Shown in pieces: positions 1 to 9,128 of a stretch of 64,000 nt of DNA (positions are counted from its first letter, which is position 1; every line of letters begins with the position of its first letter). Both the position numbers and the translations under genes were made by a program. The stretch lies in assembly GCA_963783245.1 (NCBI GenBank), contig CAWAMS010000002.1, positions 496,001 through 560,000 on the forward strand, given 5' to 3'. This stretch comes from Bog-473 sp963783245 (lineage in GTDB: Bacteria > Actinomycetota > Acidimicrobiia > Acidimicrobiales > RAAP-2). The notes below the pieces were generated by a model. The model saw only the letters and a list, made by a program, of their open reading frames with translations, ran no database searches and was not told the DNA's origin.

Positions 1-234
1 GGTTCCACCTGAAGGCTCCTTTCGCCCTACAACGAGGCCTCGTCGACGGAGATCGGAGGTCAGACAGGAGGCTACGGTACCATTTCATCAATATCGACAT
101 CAGGATCAAGTTCCCTCCCGACGCCGCCCAGTATGGCTCTCTCAAGAGCCATGTCGTCAACGGGACAACACGCGTGCCGGTGAGGGCGCGGGAGGCAGGC
201 GTGGCGAGTGTCCGATGAGAACACGGGGGATGCA

Positions 235-1008
235 ATGAGCGGTCGGTTGGCGGGGAAAGTTGCGGTGGTCACAGGCGGTGCGTCAGGCATCGGTTGGCAG
301 ACTGTTCGATTGTTCGTGGCGGAGGGCGCCGTGGTCGTCATCGGTGACAACAACGCGGCGCTCCTCGAACAGCGAGCCGCGGAGCTCGAGGGGGGCACGA
401 GCTCGACAGCTGTCGTCGACGTCTCGCAGGAGGGCGACGTCGAGGGACTGGTCGGTTTCGCGGTGAACTCGTACGGGCGAATCGATGTCGCGGTCAACTG
501 CGCCGGCATTGGTTTCCTCGGTGCAGTGGACGCACACCCGGTTGATCGCTGGCGGGCCGTGCTGGACGTCTGCCTCACGGGAACCTTCCTCGCCGTGAAG
601 CACGAGGCCCGCGCGATGCTCGATCATGGCGGCGGGGCGATCGTCAACATCTCGTCGATCTCTGGCCGACAGGTGAGCGAGGGGATGGCTGCCTACTGCT
701 CGGCCAAGGCCGGAGTGGACATGCTGACCCGTGTCGCTGCGGTGGAGTTGGGTCCCCGGGGGATCCGGGTCAATGCCATCGCCCCCGGATTCGTCGAGAC
801 ACCCATGACCGCGCCGACCCAGGCGAAGTCCCGCCAGGCGTTTCTCGACGCCATCCCACTCGGTCGGGCCGGGCAGCCGATGGATATCGCTCGCGCTGCC
901 CTCTTCCTGGTCAGCGAGGAGGCGGCGTGGGTCAACGGGGAGACCCTCGTGGTCGACGGGGGTGGGGTCCAACGAGAAGCCCCGCGCTTCTTGAGTGCGA
1001 ACCGCTGA
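235..1008 (+). CDS. SDR family oxidoreductase
   Basis: Classical short-chain dehydrogenase/reductase of about 257 aa, expected to oxidise or reduce an alcohol/ketone with NAD(P). The Rossmann motif TGGASGIG lies at residues 13-20, the NCAG motif at 88-91, and the catalytic Ser/Tyr/Lys set is visible as the NISS serine near 140 and YCSAK at 154-158. The C-terminal PG-x-V-x-T-P-M stretch is typical of the substrate loop. The ATG was preferred because GGGGG lies 5 nt upstream and the Rossmann strand then starts at the usual distance; a GTG at 208 would add nine residues. It is followed on the same strand by an alpha/beta hydrolase. Substrate unknown. Confidence 0.88.
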   Translation: MSGRLAGKVAVVTGGASGIGWQTVRLFVAEGAVVVIGDNNAALLEQRAAELEGGTSSTAVVDVSQEGDVEGLVGFAVNSYGRIDVAVNCAGIGFLGAVDAHPVDRWRAVLDVCLTGTFLAVKHEARAMLDHGGGAIVNISSISGRQVSEGMAAYCSAKAGVDMLTRVAAVELGPRGIRVNAIAPGFVETPMTAPTQAKSRQAFLDAIPLGRAGQPMDIARAALFLVSEEAAWVNGETLVVDGGGVQREAPRFLSANR

Positions 1009-1167
1009 GACGACACCGATCGCGTGCAGTCGTCGCGCTGGGGGACCTGGGGCGATTCGGCCCGTCCCCGGTCGGCCGACGAAATGTCAGATAGTTTCAA
1101 TGAGCAGCGGCCACCCGGCGAGTCCGGCGGCCTCCACGCGCACATCGGACCGACATGAGGAGAAGGC

Positions 1168-2049
1168 ATGGCTGAGGGGGAGATCGAGATCAACGGCGGG
1201 ATCGTCGTGTACGAGTTCGTGGGGCCCGAAAACGGTGAAGTCGTGGTGGTGACCCCGGGCGGCCGGTTCAGCAAGGACTATGGCGGTGTGCACGAGCTCG
1301 CCAACGCCCTCGCCGAAGGCGGAAAGCGCGTCCTCCTCTGGGACCGCCCGAACTGCGGAAAATCAGACATTCAGCTCTACGGGGTGTCGGAATCGCATAT
1401 GAGAGCCGAGACGCTCGGCCTGATGTTGAAGAAGCTCGGGATTGAGCAGGTCATCGCATCAGGCGGCTCGGGTGGCGCGCGAGACTCCATCATCTTCACG
1501 ATGATGTGGCCGGAACTGGTCACGAAGCTCGCCGTCTGGTCGATTGTCGGCGGAACGTACAGCAGCATGCTGCTCGCCGGCGTGTACGTCCTCAATGAGC
1601 TGCGCACCGTGAGGTCCAAGGGCATCGAGGGTGTCCTCGAGATGACAGGCGGACCGGGCGCCTGGGCCGATCTGATCGCGGCCAATCCCCGCAACAGGGA
1701 CCGCTTGTTGGCTGTGGGAAGCGAAGAGTTCGAGCGGGTCATGTACCGGTGGCTGAACGCCTACATCCCGAAGGCGAACGAAGCCATCCCGGGGGTGAGC
1801 GACTGGGAGTTCGAAGGGATCAACGTGCCGACCTTGATCATCCGAGGCGGCGCCAAGGACTACGACCATCCGCCTCGCACGTCGATGGAGGTGCACAGCC
1901 TGATCAAGGGCTCGATCCTCATCGACCCCCCCTGGCCCGAGGACGCTTGGGAGCGCGCCTCCGAGGCGACGGCCGCAGGCACCGGCCATCTCTTCGACCC
2001 CTGGGTGCTCGGGGCGCCGGCCATGTTGGAGTTCTACGACAAGTCCTGA
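1168..2049 (+). CDS. alpha/beta hydrolase
   Basis: 293-aa hydrolase of the alpha/beta fold. The nucleophile elbow GGSGG (Ser101) follows a strand ending VIASGG, and a late His is present in GTGHLFDP (His274); the acidic residue is probably in the AKDYDHPP segment. The oxyanion-side PGGRFS stretch near residue 30 also fits. AGGAGAAGG 3-4 nt before the ATG gives a strong ribosome binding site. It lies 159 bp after the SDR gene, so the two may be co-expressed in oxidation and hydrolysis of a small organic compound. Specific substrate cannot be read from sequence. Confidence 0.85.
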   Translation: MAEGEIEINGGIVVYEFVGPENGEVVVVTPGGRFSKDYGGVHELANALAEGGKRVLLWDRPNCGKSDIQLYGVSESHMRAETLGLMLKKLGIEQVIASGGSGGARDSIIFTMMWPELVTKLAVWSIVGGTYSSMLLAGVYVLNELRTVRSKGIEGVLEMTGGPGAWADLIAANPRNRDRLLAVGSEEFERVMYRWLNAYIPKANEAIPGVSDWEFEGINVPTLIIRGGAKDYDHPPRTSMEVHSLIKGSILIDPPWPEDAWERASEATAAGTGHLFDPWVLGAPAMLEFYDKS

Positions 2050-2093
2050 GCCGGCTTGATCGTCGGGCAGACCTGGTCGACCGAGGCTGACCC

Positions 2094-2721
2094 TCAGTCG
2101 TAGGCGGTGATCTCCAAACTCTGGCCGAAGTGCTGGAAGGGCGAGCCTGGCCGGTAATTCTCGGGGACGTCGTCGATCCCCTCGTAGAGCGCGACGTCAA
2201 AGACGTTGGAGGAGCGAATGTCCTCTTCGACGTCGACACCGCACAGACGCATCTCGTTGGCCGTATCGAAGCAGTTGACCAGCAGTACGACCTCATCACG
2301 TAGTTCTTCGTAGCGCTGGCGAGAGATGCGGCCGAGCAGAACGTACTCGCAGCCGCTGGGGGAATCGCCGACGCGACGGGCGATCATGGCGTGGTGTCGA
2401 CCGTCGTCGATGCAGTAGAGGGTGTAGTCGTCGGCGTCGAGGCACTCGCGGATGCGGTCGTGGCGCTCGTGAGCGGGCAAGAGGTGCCACTGGGTATGCC
2501 GGCTGTCCTTCATGGCCCACAGGGGCGCCGGCGGGATGGTGTGCTCGGGCTCGTCCTCTTCTAGGGGGGTCGAGACGTCCTCCCCGACCATGGGGCCCGG
2601 AGTCACGGCCAGGCCGGACTCGGTGATGATGTCGCCCGGCTTGGGCCGGCCCGGACGAGGCCGGGACGGCCTCTCCCCACTCGTGGTCCTGCCCACTCTG
2701 CTCGTCGTCCTGGCCCGTCAT
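2094..2721 (-). CDS. hypothetical acidic protein, N-terminus probably frameshifted
   Basis: Unrecognised protein of about 200 aa, rich in acidic residues with a Pro/Arg-rich start and a compact C-terminal half (strand pattern DYTLYCIDD, HHAMIARRV, CEYVLLGRI, then a helix YEELRDEVVLLVNCFD). The long frame reaches a GTG at 2696 with no good ribosome site. An ATG at 2721 has GGGAGG 6 nt upstream but lies in another frame. Removing one G from the GGGG run near 2680 would join MTGQDDEQSGQDHEWE to RPSRPRPGRPKPGD. A one-base insertion, real or an error, is therefore likely. No domain family is assigned. Confidence 0.55.
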
Positions 2722-2790
2722 CGGTGTCCTCCCGGGGTCTGCCGCCGGCGGTGCGGCCCGGCCTTGGACCCTACTGTGCCCGATGATCGG

Positions 2791-2960
2791 TCACTCGCGC
2801 ATGAGCATGAGAGCCGCTTCCCGTTCGAGGTCGATAGAGGGCTCTCCGCTGACATCGATGGCGACGAGGTCGATCGTGCCTCCCACAGCGCCGCTCCGGC
2901 GATGGCACATGCACCGAGCTGCGTCTTGATCTGTGACACCTCATAAGAGGGTGCCGTCAT
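2791..2960 (-). pseudogene. possible small gene with one missing base
   Basis: An ATG opens MTAPSYEVSQIKTQLGACAI and continues to ALWE. The matching acidic continuation TIDLVAIDVSGEPSIDLE, ending in MLMRE and a stop, is in another frame. One missing base in the GAGGCACG stretch near 2870 would give a coherent 57-residue protein. Without it the first frame becomes a Ser/Arg-rich run unlike neighbouring genes. This rests on codon and residue character only; no family is recognised, and chance cannot be excluded. Confidence 0.3.
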
Positions 2961-3068
2961 GGGATGTCGCACCACCCTTGTCGTCCGGGACTCGCCCACC
3001 TACACTGCAGATTGCGCCAAGATCGCGCAGCCCGGATGGGCACGTCGGGTCAACGGAACGGATTGAAA

Positions 3069-3521
3069 ATGTCTGATGCGTCGTTAGATGAACTTGGTCC
3101 CGTAGATTTCCTGATCGTCGAGTTTCCTGCGGGAGCGAGCAATTTCACCGGCGAGATGGCCCAAGAACTCCTTTCCCTCGTCGAGTCCGGGACCATCAGA
3201 GTGATTGACGTGCTGATCCTGACCAAGGATGAAGATGGCAACGTCGACGCCATGGAACTCTCCGACTTCAGCGATCTGGGCGCACTCCAGGTCATCGAAG
3301 CAGAGCTGGCGGAATTGTTGGCCGAAGAGGACGTGGAGCATCTCGCCGCCGCTATGGAGCCGGGAAGCACGGCGGGGGTGCTGATCTGGGAGAACCTCTG
3401 GGCAGCCCCGTTCGCTGCCGCAGCGCGCCGTTCGGGCGGACAGCTCATCGCCAATGGGCGAATTCCGATTCAGGCGATCATCGCCTCGATCGAGGCAGAC
3501 GAAGCGAGTGGAGGAGAATAG
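3069..3521 (+). CDS. DUF6325 family protein (copy 1)
   Basis: 150-aa acidic protein of the DUF6325 type, a family common in actinobacteria and of unknown function. It has the typical opening DFLIVEFPAG, the helix GEMAQELLSLVESGTIRVID, the strand VLILTKDEDGNVDAMEL, and the conserved LIWENLWAAPFAAAAR segment near residue 105. A second copy lies about 8.3 kb downstream (start 11402). A small basic protein gene begins 2 nt after its stop, so the pair is surely one transcript. The ATG was chosen by alignment with copy 2; a longer upstream frame lacks family-like sequence. Likely cytoplasmic; stress-related role is only an inference from context. Confidence 0.8.
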   Translation: MSDASLDELGPVDFLIVEFPAGASNFTGEMAQELLSLVESGTIRVIDVLILTKDEDGNVDAMELSDFSDLGALQVIEAELAELLAEEDVEHLAAAMEPGSTAGVLIWENLWAAPFAAAARRSGGQLIANGRIPIQAIIASIEADEASGGE

Positions 3522-3523
3522 GC

Positions 3524-3685
3524 ATGCCCCTCAGGCCAGCACGTGTCGGAAGAGTTGGTGTTATCGGTCACCCGGTAGCGAAGACAGCAGTCGTGGCCAA
3601 GGCGGTGACGCCTGGTCCTGCGCCGGTGGCGAAGACGGCAGTCGTGGCTGCTGCGGTCACTCCGGGTAGGCGCCGGCGCATTTGA
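3524..3685 (+). CDS. small basic Ala/Val-rich protein
   Basis: 53-aa open frame beginning MPLRPARVGRVGVIGHPVAK and ending in the basic tail GRRRRI. It contains an internal duplication, VAKTAVVA, repeated with a Pro-Gly spacer. GGAGAA lies about 7 nt before the ATG, inside the end of the DUF6325 gene. The Arg-rich start followed by an Ala/Val hydrophobic stretch resembles the N-terminus of the SHOCT protein that follows the second DUF6325 copy, so it occupies the same slot. Could be a membrane-touching peptide. Function unknown. Confidence 0.55.
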   Translation: MPLRPARVGRVGVIGHPVAKTAVVAKAVTPGPAPVAKTAVVAAAVTPGRRRRI

Positions 3686-3689
3686 CGCT

Positions 3690-4159
3690 TCGGGGAAGCG
3701 TCGGACTGCTCGATGACAATGGGTTCTCGTGCTGGACTCTCGGGGGCGGCGCCGACTTCATGCGGCGCGGGCTCCCGAGGCCTAAGCCCTGCCGGCGCAC
3801 CGCATCATCGGTGCCTCGGTACCACGGATTTCCGCATCGGTGAGAGCGGTCCGGAGCTGGTCAAGGGGACCGAACTACAGATCCTCAATGACGGACCGCA
3901 GAAGCCGATCTCTATCCACACCCATGTGGGCCAGCGTCCGATCCTGGCCGCGGGGAACACCGACGGGGATCTCCCCAATGTCCAGTGGACGGCGTCCAGT
4001 CCGTATCGAACGCTGCAATTAGCCGTCCACCACACCGATGCCCAGCGCGAATACCGCTATGACAGCGATCCCGTCCTCGGTAGCGGCACGTCGCAGCTCC
4101 TGTCGGCGGCCTCGGACAATGGCTGGACGGTCGTGGATATGGCTGCCGACTGGGAGTAA
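3690..4159 (+). pseudogene. C-terminal remnant of a HAD-superfamily phosphatase
   Basis: The intact-looking end reads DFRIGESGPELVKGTELQ, then KPISIHTHVGQRPILAAGNT with the HAD motif-IV-like GNTDGD, and YDSDPVLGSGTSQLL. This matches my knowledge of the C-terminal half of HAD-like acid phosphatases. Upstream, in another frame, LDDNGFSCWTLGGGADFMRR looks like the preceding helix-loop (DNGF...SGG.DF). The motif-I DxDxT nucleophile and the whole N-terminal half are missing. It is therefore a truncated, frameshifted remnant placed between the DUF6325 pair and a convergent regulator gene. No activity expected. Confidence 0.7.
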
Positions 4160-4211
4160 TTTCCCCATCCCGTGAATCCGGTAAGGCAACAGCTCGGCCG
4201 GCGAGCGCTCG

Positions 4212-6827
4212 TCAGGTCGACGAGAGCAAGCCGAGCTCCTTCGCGCGGAGCACCGCTTCGTCGCGGCTGGCGACGTTCAACTTTCGGTAGATGTGCGTCG
4301 TATGGGTCTTGATGGTGTTGACCGAGACGAAGCAGTTCTTTGCCAGTTCATGATTGGACATGCGGCTCGGGAGATAGGAGAGGACCTCCAGCTCCCGGTC
4401 GGTGAGTGGGTCGGCGAGATCGCCTCCCCGCGTGGGAGTGTGAGCAGCTCGGGCTACCCGCGTAAGGACAATCTGGCGAAAGTCGGGTGGGATTTTCGGG
4501 AGCGCGGCGAACAGGGCGACGACAGGCGCCCCAGCCCTGACGAATACTTCGACGAGTGCGTGCTGCCTTGCCAAGGACGCAGCATGCGTGAGCGTGGTCC
4601 GCGCATGTTGGGTCGATCCTTCGGACCGTTCGAGCCAGGCGCGTAGGAGTAGATTCTCGACCTGGTCGAGGGGCTCTTCGGGCCAGCCCGCGTCGGGTGA
4701 TTCCCCGAGAAGTTTGCGAGCAAGCTCGACCTGGCCGAGGGTCAATGCGGCCAAGGCCCGCTCAATGGCGAGTGTGGCTGATCGAGCAGCCCGGTCGCCC
4801 AACATGTGCAGTGCCCGTTCAGAGTGCCCGCCGAGTCGAAGCAGCCGCCCGTGGAGAGCGTCGAGGCGATCACGGACGATTGGCGGGGGAGGTGACGCGA
4901 GAGCACTTCCGCTCGAACAGATGGTCGTGATGGCGTCTTCCGTATGTCCATCGGCGGCTTGGAGACAGGCCAGCGCGAGTCGGCTGACCCAGGAGAGCTG
5001 CGAGCGCCCATTGGCCTCGACCCGGACCGACCCCTCGTGGAGCGAGAGGGCTGCGCGATGAGGTTCGCCGCGTTCGAGTGCGGCGAATGCGAGCGCCAAG
5101 TACGCGTCGGCGGTGGACGGGTGGTTGAGGAACCCCGCCTCCTGGGCGACCGCCAGCGCCTCGTCCGCCAGGGCCTCGGCCCGCGCCGTGCGGCCGCACC
5201 ATGCTTCCAGCAGGCCGAGCGAGCCGAGACCGCTGATCCTCCAGATCGAATATGTCGCCCCCAAGGTGGTCAGCCCCCGCTCGAGCCAGTCTCGGGCCTC
5301 TTTCATATTGCCGGCCAGAAAGTGCGCTCGCCCTCCTGAGATCACAGCGATCGTCTCGAGTGACTGGGCATCAGTGAGTCTCAAGAGGTCGGGGACCTCC
5401 GTGCCGTTCAAGTTGTAGAGCATGTCAAGGGCACGCTCCGCCTGTTGGACGGAGTTGCCCGGATTGGGGCGCCACTGTGCGAGCGCTGCCAGAAACGTCT
5501 GGGCGCATGCCCGTTCACCGGACGACGCCCGGGGGTGCGTCGCAACCCGTCGCAGGACGTCCTCCGCTCCGACCAGGTGCCCTTCGATGCCCTTGAGGAC
5601 ACCGAGGAGGAGGCTGATGTCGTGCCTGTCCGCTCGGGCGACCAACGGGACCTGATCGATCCAGTGAACGACAGTGGCCATTTCGCCCCGTTCGAAGATC
5701 TCGGAGCCCCGTGTGAGGATGACGTCGAGAGCTCCGTCCCAATCCTGTGCCCGTAAGAGGTAGTCGACGGCGACTCCGACTTCTCCCCGATTCCGATACC
5801 AAGCGGCGGCTCGCATCAGCAGGTCGCGCTCGGCATTCGGATCCTCGGCGCGTAGCCGGTATCGGAGAAGGTCCCGAAACAGATGATGAAAGCGGAACCA
5901 CTCTCGGTGGCTATCGAGCGGGACCAGGAACATCGACTCCCGCTCGAGCTCTTCGAGGAATAGCTGCGCGCGTGCTTCACCGGTCAGGTGACGAAGGAGG
6001 CCGGCACTCATCTGGTTCAGCACCGAGCTCCGCAGCAGGAACTGTCGGCGATCGGGCGTCTGAAGCTGGAGGACCTCTTCGCCGAGGTAGTCCGCCACCA
6101 GGCGGTCGTCGCCGCTGAACTGTGCGACAAAGGCATCGACATCGGGTTGGAATCGCAACGTCACGCCGGCGAGCTGCAATCCGGCGGCCCATCCTTCGGT
6201 TCGGTTGACCAGTGCGGACACGCTGTCCGGTCCCAATCGCCGTCCGGTGATGCGCTCCAGCAATTCGGCGGAGTCCGTGTCGTCAAAAGCGAGATCCGAT
6301 TGGCGGATCTCGGTCAGATCGCGGTGCGAGCGATGTCGCAGCCAACCGAACGGCGGATCTGCCCGGCTGGCCATGACGACGTGGACGTGGGGCGGGAGCA
6401 GATCGAGGAGCCGACCCAGGTCGTCGAGGAGGACTGTATTGGAGAGGCGATGGAGGTCGTCGACGACGATGATCGTCGGCGGAAGGTCGGCCATCTGTGC
6501 GGGCAACGCGTCGAGCAGCGGGGTGCCGAGACCGCCGCCGTGCATGGAGACCAGTTCAATGAGGTCGGCGAACTCCGAGCAGATCGCTGCCAGCCCGCTC
6601 AGGAGCTTTTTTGAGAACCGGACCGGGTCATCGTCGGCGGTCACGACGTCCAGCCACACGAATTCCCTCTCGGGATGGGTCGACGCCCACTGCTGCAACA
6701 GGACCGATTTGCCCGACCCGGCGGCAGCCACGAGGAACGTGAGGGGGTATTGCAAGGACTGGTCCAGTCGGTGTCTGAGCGCGGGACGGTCGACGGTGCG
6801 CGCTGGTGTGGCGAACCCTGTAGACAT
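4212..6827 (-). CDS. LuxR family MalT-like (LAL) transcriptional regulator
   Basis: Large ATP-binding regulator of about 871 aa. The N-terminal STAND-type NTPase shows Walker A AAAGSGKS (GSGKS at 37-41) and Walker B TIIVVDDLH. A long middle of alpha-helical TPR-like repeats follows. The C-terminal 65 residues form a LuxR DNA-binding domain (PLTDRELEVLSYLPSRMSN, then a VSVNTIKTHTTHIYRKL recognition region). Start taken at MSTGFATPAR, with GAGGAGAGAG about 10 nt upstream; an upstream in-frame ATG at 6872 is less supported. Such proteins sense an inducer through the repeat region. It faces the small-gene pair at 7107 across about 280 bp. Confidence 0.93.
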   Translation of the reverse strand: MSTGFATPARTVDRPALRHRLDQSLQYPLTFLVAAAGSGKSVLLQQWASTHPEREFVWLDVVTADDDPVRFSKKLLSGLAAICSEFADLIELVSMHGGGLGTPLLDALPAQMADLPPTIIVVDDLHRLSNTVLLDDLGRLLDLLPPHVHVVMASRADPPFGWLRHRSHRDLTEIRQSDLAFDDTDSAELLERITGRRLGPDSVSALVNRTEGWAAGLQLAGVTLRFQPDVDAFVAQFSGDDRLVADYLGEEVLQLQTPDRRQFLLRSSVLNQMSAGLLRHLTGEARAQLFLEELERESMFLVPLDSHREWFRFHHLFRDLLRYRLRAEDPNAERDLLMRAAAWYRNRGEVGVAVDYLLRAQDWDGALDVILTRGSEIFERGEMATVVHWIDQVPLVARADRHDISLLLGVLKGIEGHLVGAEDVLRRVATHPRASSGERACAQTFLAALAQWRPNPGNSVQQAERALDMLYNLNGTEVPDLLRLTDAQSLETIAVISGGRAHFLAGNMKEARDWLERGLTTLGATYSIWRISGLGSLGLLEAWCGRTARAEALADEALAVAQEAGFLNHPSTADAYLALAFAALERGEPHRAALSLHEGSVRVEANGRSQLSWVSRLALACLQAADGHTEDAITTICSSGSALASPPPPIVRDRLDALHGRLLRLGGHSERALHMLGDRAARSATLAIERALAALTLGQVELARKLLGESPDAGWPEEPLDQVENLLLRAWLERSEGSTQHARTTLTHAASLARQHALVEVFVRAGAPVVALFAALPKIPPDFRQIVLTRVARAAHTPTRGGDLADPLTDRELEVLSYLPSRMSNHELAKNCFVSVNTIKTHTTHIYRKLNVASRDEAVLRAKELGLLSST

Positions 6828-7106
6828 ACGACCAGCTCTCTCCTCGTCGCCCTGCAACCAGTGTGCCACCAAGTCGCGGGTCAGGCCAGTGGCTCGACAT
6901 CGGGCCGTCCGGGCCTGACTGACCTATCACCCTCAGGGGATGATGACTTCGGCATGGGGCTGGCCGACAATGAGCGTGGTGGTGTCCGGTCTTCGAGTCC
7001 ATGCCGTCATGACCGGCCTGGCTGCATCACCGGCACGCCACCGGGTACAGGGTCGCGCGCAATCGCAGCATGCCGCGCGTCAGATGTCCTATGCGGAAGA
7101 GTCGCG

Positions 7107-7373
7107 GTGAGCGCTGAGACATTTGAAATCGTCGTCCGGGGCCGGCTGGGCCCAACGCTCGTCGGAGCGTTAGACGGGTTTGAGCTCGTCTGCTACTCAC
7201 ATGGAGAGACCTGTCTACGCGGCTGGGTCCCTGACCAGGCGCGTCTCCACAGCCTGCTCGGCGTGCTGCGGGACCTGAACATAGAGCTGAAGTCCGTCAA
7301 TGCGGTCACCTCGGGTGGAGAGGAATCGGCGAACGAAGGAGACGGCTCGGACCAAGGAGAATCTGATGGCTGA
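7107..7373 (+). CDS. small hypothetical protein, 88 aa
   Basis: GTG-initiated frame with ordered alpha/beta-looking sequence: FEIVVRGRLGPTLVGALDGF, ELVCYSHGETCLRGWVPDQA, RLHSLLGVLRDLNIELKSVN, then an acidic Gly/Ser/Glu tail. I recognise the style from small actinobacterial proteins ending in L.DLNIEL.SV but know no function or Pfam name with certainty. It is divergent from the LuxR/MalT-like regulator. A 26-codon frame overlaps its 3' end by 8 nt, so the two are likely coupled in translation. Confidence 0.6.
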   Translation: MSAETFEIVVRGRLGPTLVGALDGFELVCYSHGETCLRGWVPDQARLHSLLGVLRDLNIELKSVNAVTSGGEESANEGDGSDQGESDG

Positions 7374-7446
7374 GATCGTTCGCCCGGACGGCACTCCGGG
7401 CCAGAAGGGATCAGTGCCGAACCCGTCGACAGTGCCGCTGGACTAA
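7366..7446 (+). CDS. 26-aa small ORF, translationally coupled
   Basis: A very short frame, MAEIVRPDGTPGQKGSVPNP and six more residues. AAGGAG sits 7 nt before the ATG, inside the end of the 88-aa gene, and the ATG overlaps that gene's stop region. Only 6 bp separate its stop from the end of the convergent DUF2252 gene. The strong ribosome site and the overlap are the only support; no homologue is known to me. Confidence 0.4.
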   Translation: MAEIVRPDGTPGQKGSVPNPSTVPLD

Positions 7447-7452
7447 GCGGCG

Positions 7453-8922
7453 CTAAACCCCCTCCTCAGCCACGATGCGTCCGTCGGCTGCTGCTTTGAC
7501 GAGCGCATCGTAGTCCAGCTGGTTCTGGTCGGCGTAGCTCTCGGCGAACGACGCGATGGCATTCTCGAAGACCGCGCTCGAACCCAGATAGGCGGCGATG
7601 GCGATGCGATCCCCCGATCGCGCATGCGCTCGGGCCAGCGTCCATCCACAGAGATTGCCGTACGCCGCCATGCCCTCGGGGACCATCTGGTCGGTGTCGA
7701 CGGACCCCTTCCAGTCACGCAACTGGCGCACGTAGAAGTCCCGCTTCACACCGTCAATGCCCTCGACCTGCTCCCAGCCCAAGAAGATGTCGCTCGACGC
7801 CTGCATCAGATGCTGGCCCGCCACTACCCGCTCACCCTCGTTGGCGTATCGGCTCTTCCCGACGAATTCGGCGAGCACCGACTGTTGCGCCTCCTTGGCC
7901 TGGAGAAGAAGAGGATCCAGCCCGTCACTCCCGACCATCAGGATCACCCAAGCTCTGGTGCCGACACTGCCCACGCCGACGACTTTGCGCGCGATACCGA
8001 CGAAACGGAACTGATTCAACAGGTGCTGGCGATCGCTCTGCAGCGTTGTTCGGTAGCTGCGGATGAGCTCATGGATGCCCCGCGTGAGCTGCTCGCTCTC
8101 CATCTCCGGCAGCAATTCCTCAATCGGCACCACCAGTGGCGGAGTGCTCACGAACCGGATCTCTCCGTTGACCACCTCGGTGAGCTTGCTGAGCGCCTGC
8201 ATGCTGTCGCGTGTCCTCGCCTTGGCCACGGCTTTGTCAGCACGTATCTTCGCCTTCGAGAGGGCCTTGTCCGTTCCCTTCCCGGAGCCGAGCCCGAGTT
8301 GGTCACCCATCTCCTTGAGGACACTCTCGATGTCCAGACGGGCGTACCAGACGTCGAGGTCGCGCATCTTCGACAGTTTGGCCATCTCGGTTCTGTAGGC
8401 CTTGACGGTCCCCACCACGATGCTGAGGCGTTCCTTGGTGGTGAACCCGCGGTCTCGACCTGCGATGGCCAGACTGGCCGCCAAGCGCTTGACGTCCCAT
8501 TCCCAAGGACCGGGAAGGGTCTCGTCGAAGTCGTTCAGATCGAAGACCAGGTTCCGTTCGGCGGATCCGAAAACGCCGAAATTACTCAAATGGGCGTCCC
8601 CACACGCCTGCACGTTGATGCCCGATCGAGGTGTCGTGGCCAGGTCAGAGGCCATGATCAAGGCGGCACCGCGGTAGAAGGTGAAGGGTGACACCAGCAT
8701 GCGCCCGTAGCGGATCGGCACCAACTCGGGCACTCTGGAGGCCGCTTGGCTTTCGAGAAGGGATACCGGGTCGGGCCTCGCCGAGGGGGGTGTCCATGCA
8801 TCGTGCGCGGCCCGAGGGACGGAGGCGCGGGCGACCTTTCCCTTCTTCGCCCTCTCTTCGGAGGAGAGGTGCTCGAGGGCACCTTTCAAGGCAGAATCGG
8901 TCGTTCCTTGTTTCGCAGCCAT
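7453..8922 (-). CDS. DUF2252 domain-containing protein
   Basis: 489-aa cytoplasmic protein of the DUF2252 family (kinase-like fold suspected in the literature, no settled function). Family features visible: LVPIRYGRMLVSPFTFYRGA, then the GDAHLSNFGVFGS segment and DLNDFDETLPGPWEWDVKRL, which carry the conserved His/Asp residues, and a C-terminal WTLARAHARSGD. Start was set at MAAKQGTTDS because family similarity begins soon after. An in-frame ATG 36 nt upstream (8958) is possible; neither has a strong ribosome site. It is divergent from the SHOCT membrane protein and forms part of the 7-10 kb membrane/stress island. Confidence 0.88.
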   Translation of the reverse strand: MAAKQGTTDSALKGALEHLSSEERAKKGKVARASVPRAAHDAWTPPSARPDPVSLLESQAASRVPELVPIRYGRMLVSPFTFYRGAALIMASDLATTPRSGINVQACGDAHLSNFGVFGSAERNLVFDLNDFDETLPGPWEWDVKRLAASLAIAGRDRGFTTKERLSIVVGTVKAYRTEMAKLSKMRDLDVWYARLDIESVLKEMGDQLGLGSGKGTDKALSKAKIRADKAVAKARTRDSMQALSKLTEVVNGEIRFVSTPPLVVPIEELLPEMESEQLTRGIHELIRSYRTTLQSDRQHLLNQFRFVGIARKVVGVGSVGTRAWVILMVGSDGLDPLLLQAKEAQQSVLAEFVGKSRYANEGERVVAGQHLMQASSDIFLGWEQVEGIDGVKRDFYVRQLRDWKGSVDTDQMVPEGMAAYGNLCGWTLARAHARSGDRIAIAAYLGSSAVFENAIASFAESYADQNQLDYDALVKAAADGRIVAEEGV

Positions 8923-9128
8923 AATTGCAACCGTCGCGCCGACGACCCTTTGTTCCATCACCCCGAGGGGGCGATATCGGTGATTCTGGACTTGAGAGGA
9001 GCCCACGGCGAGAGACCGTCCCGGAGCAGATGTGTGAATTCGATCTGAAGTCACCCGGCGAGGGTGATGACCGGCGAGAAGTTCGCGTGATTGGATGCAT
9101 CCTCGAACAAGAATGATGAGGAGTAGTG

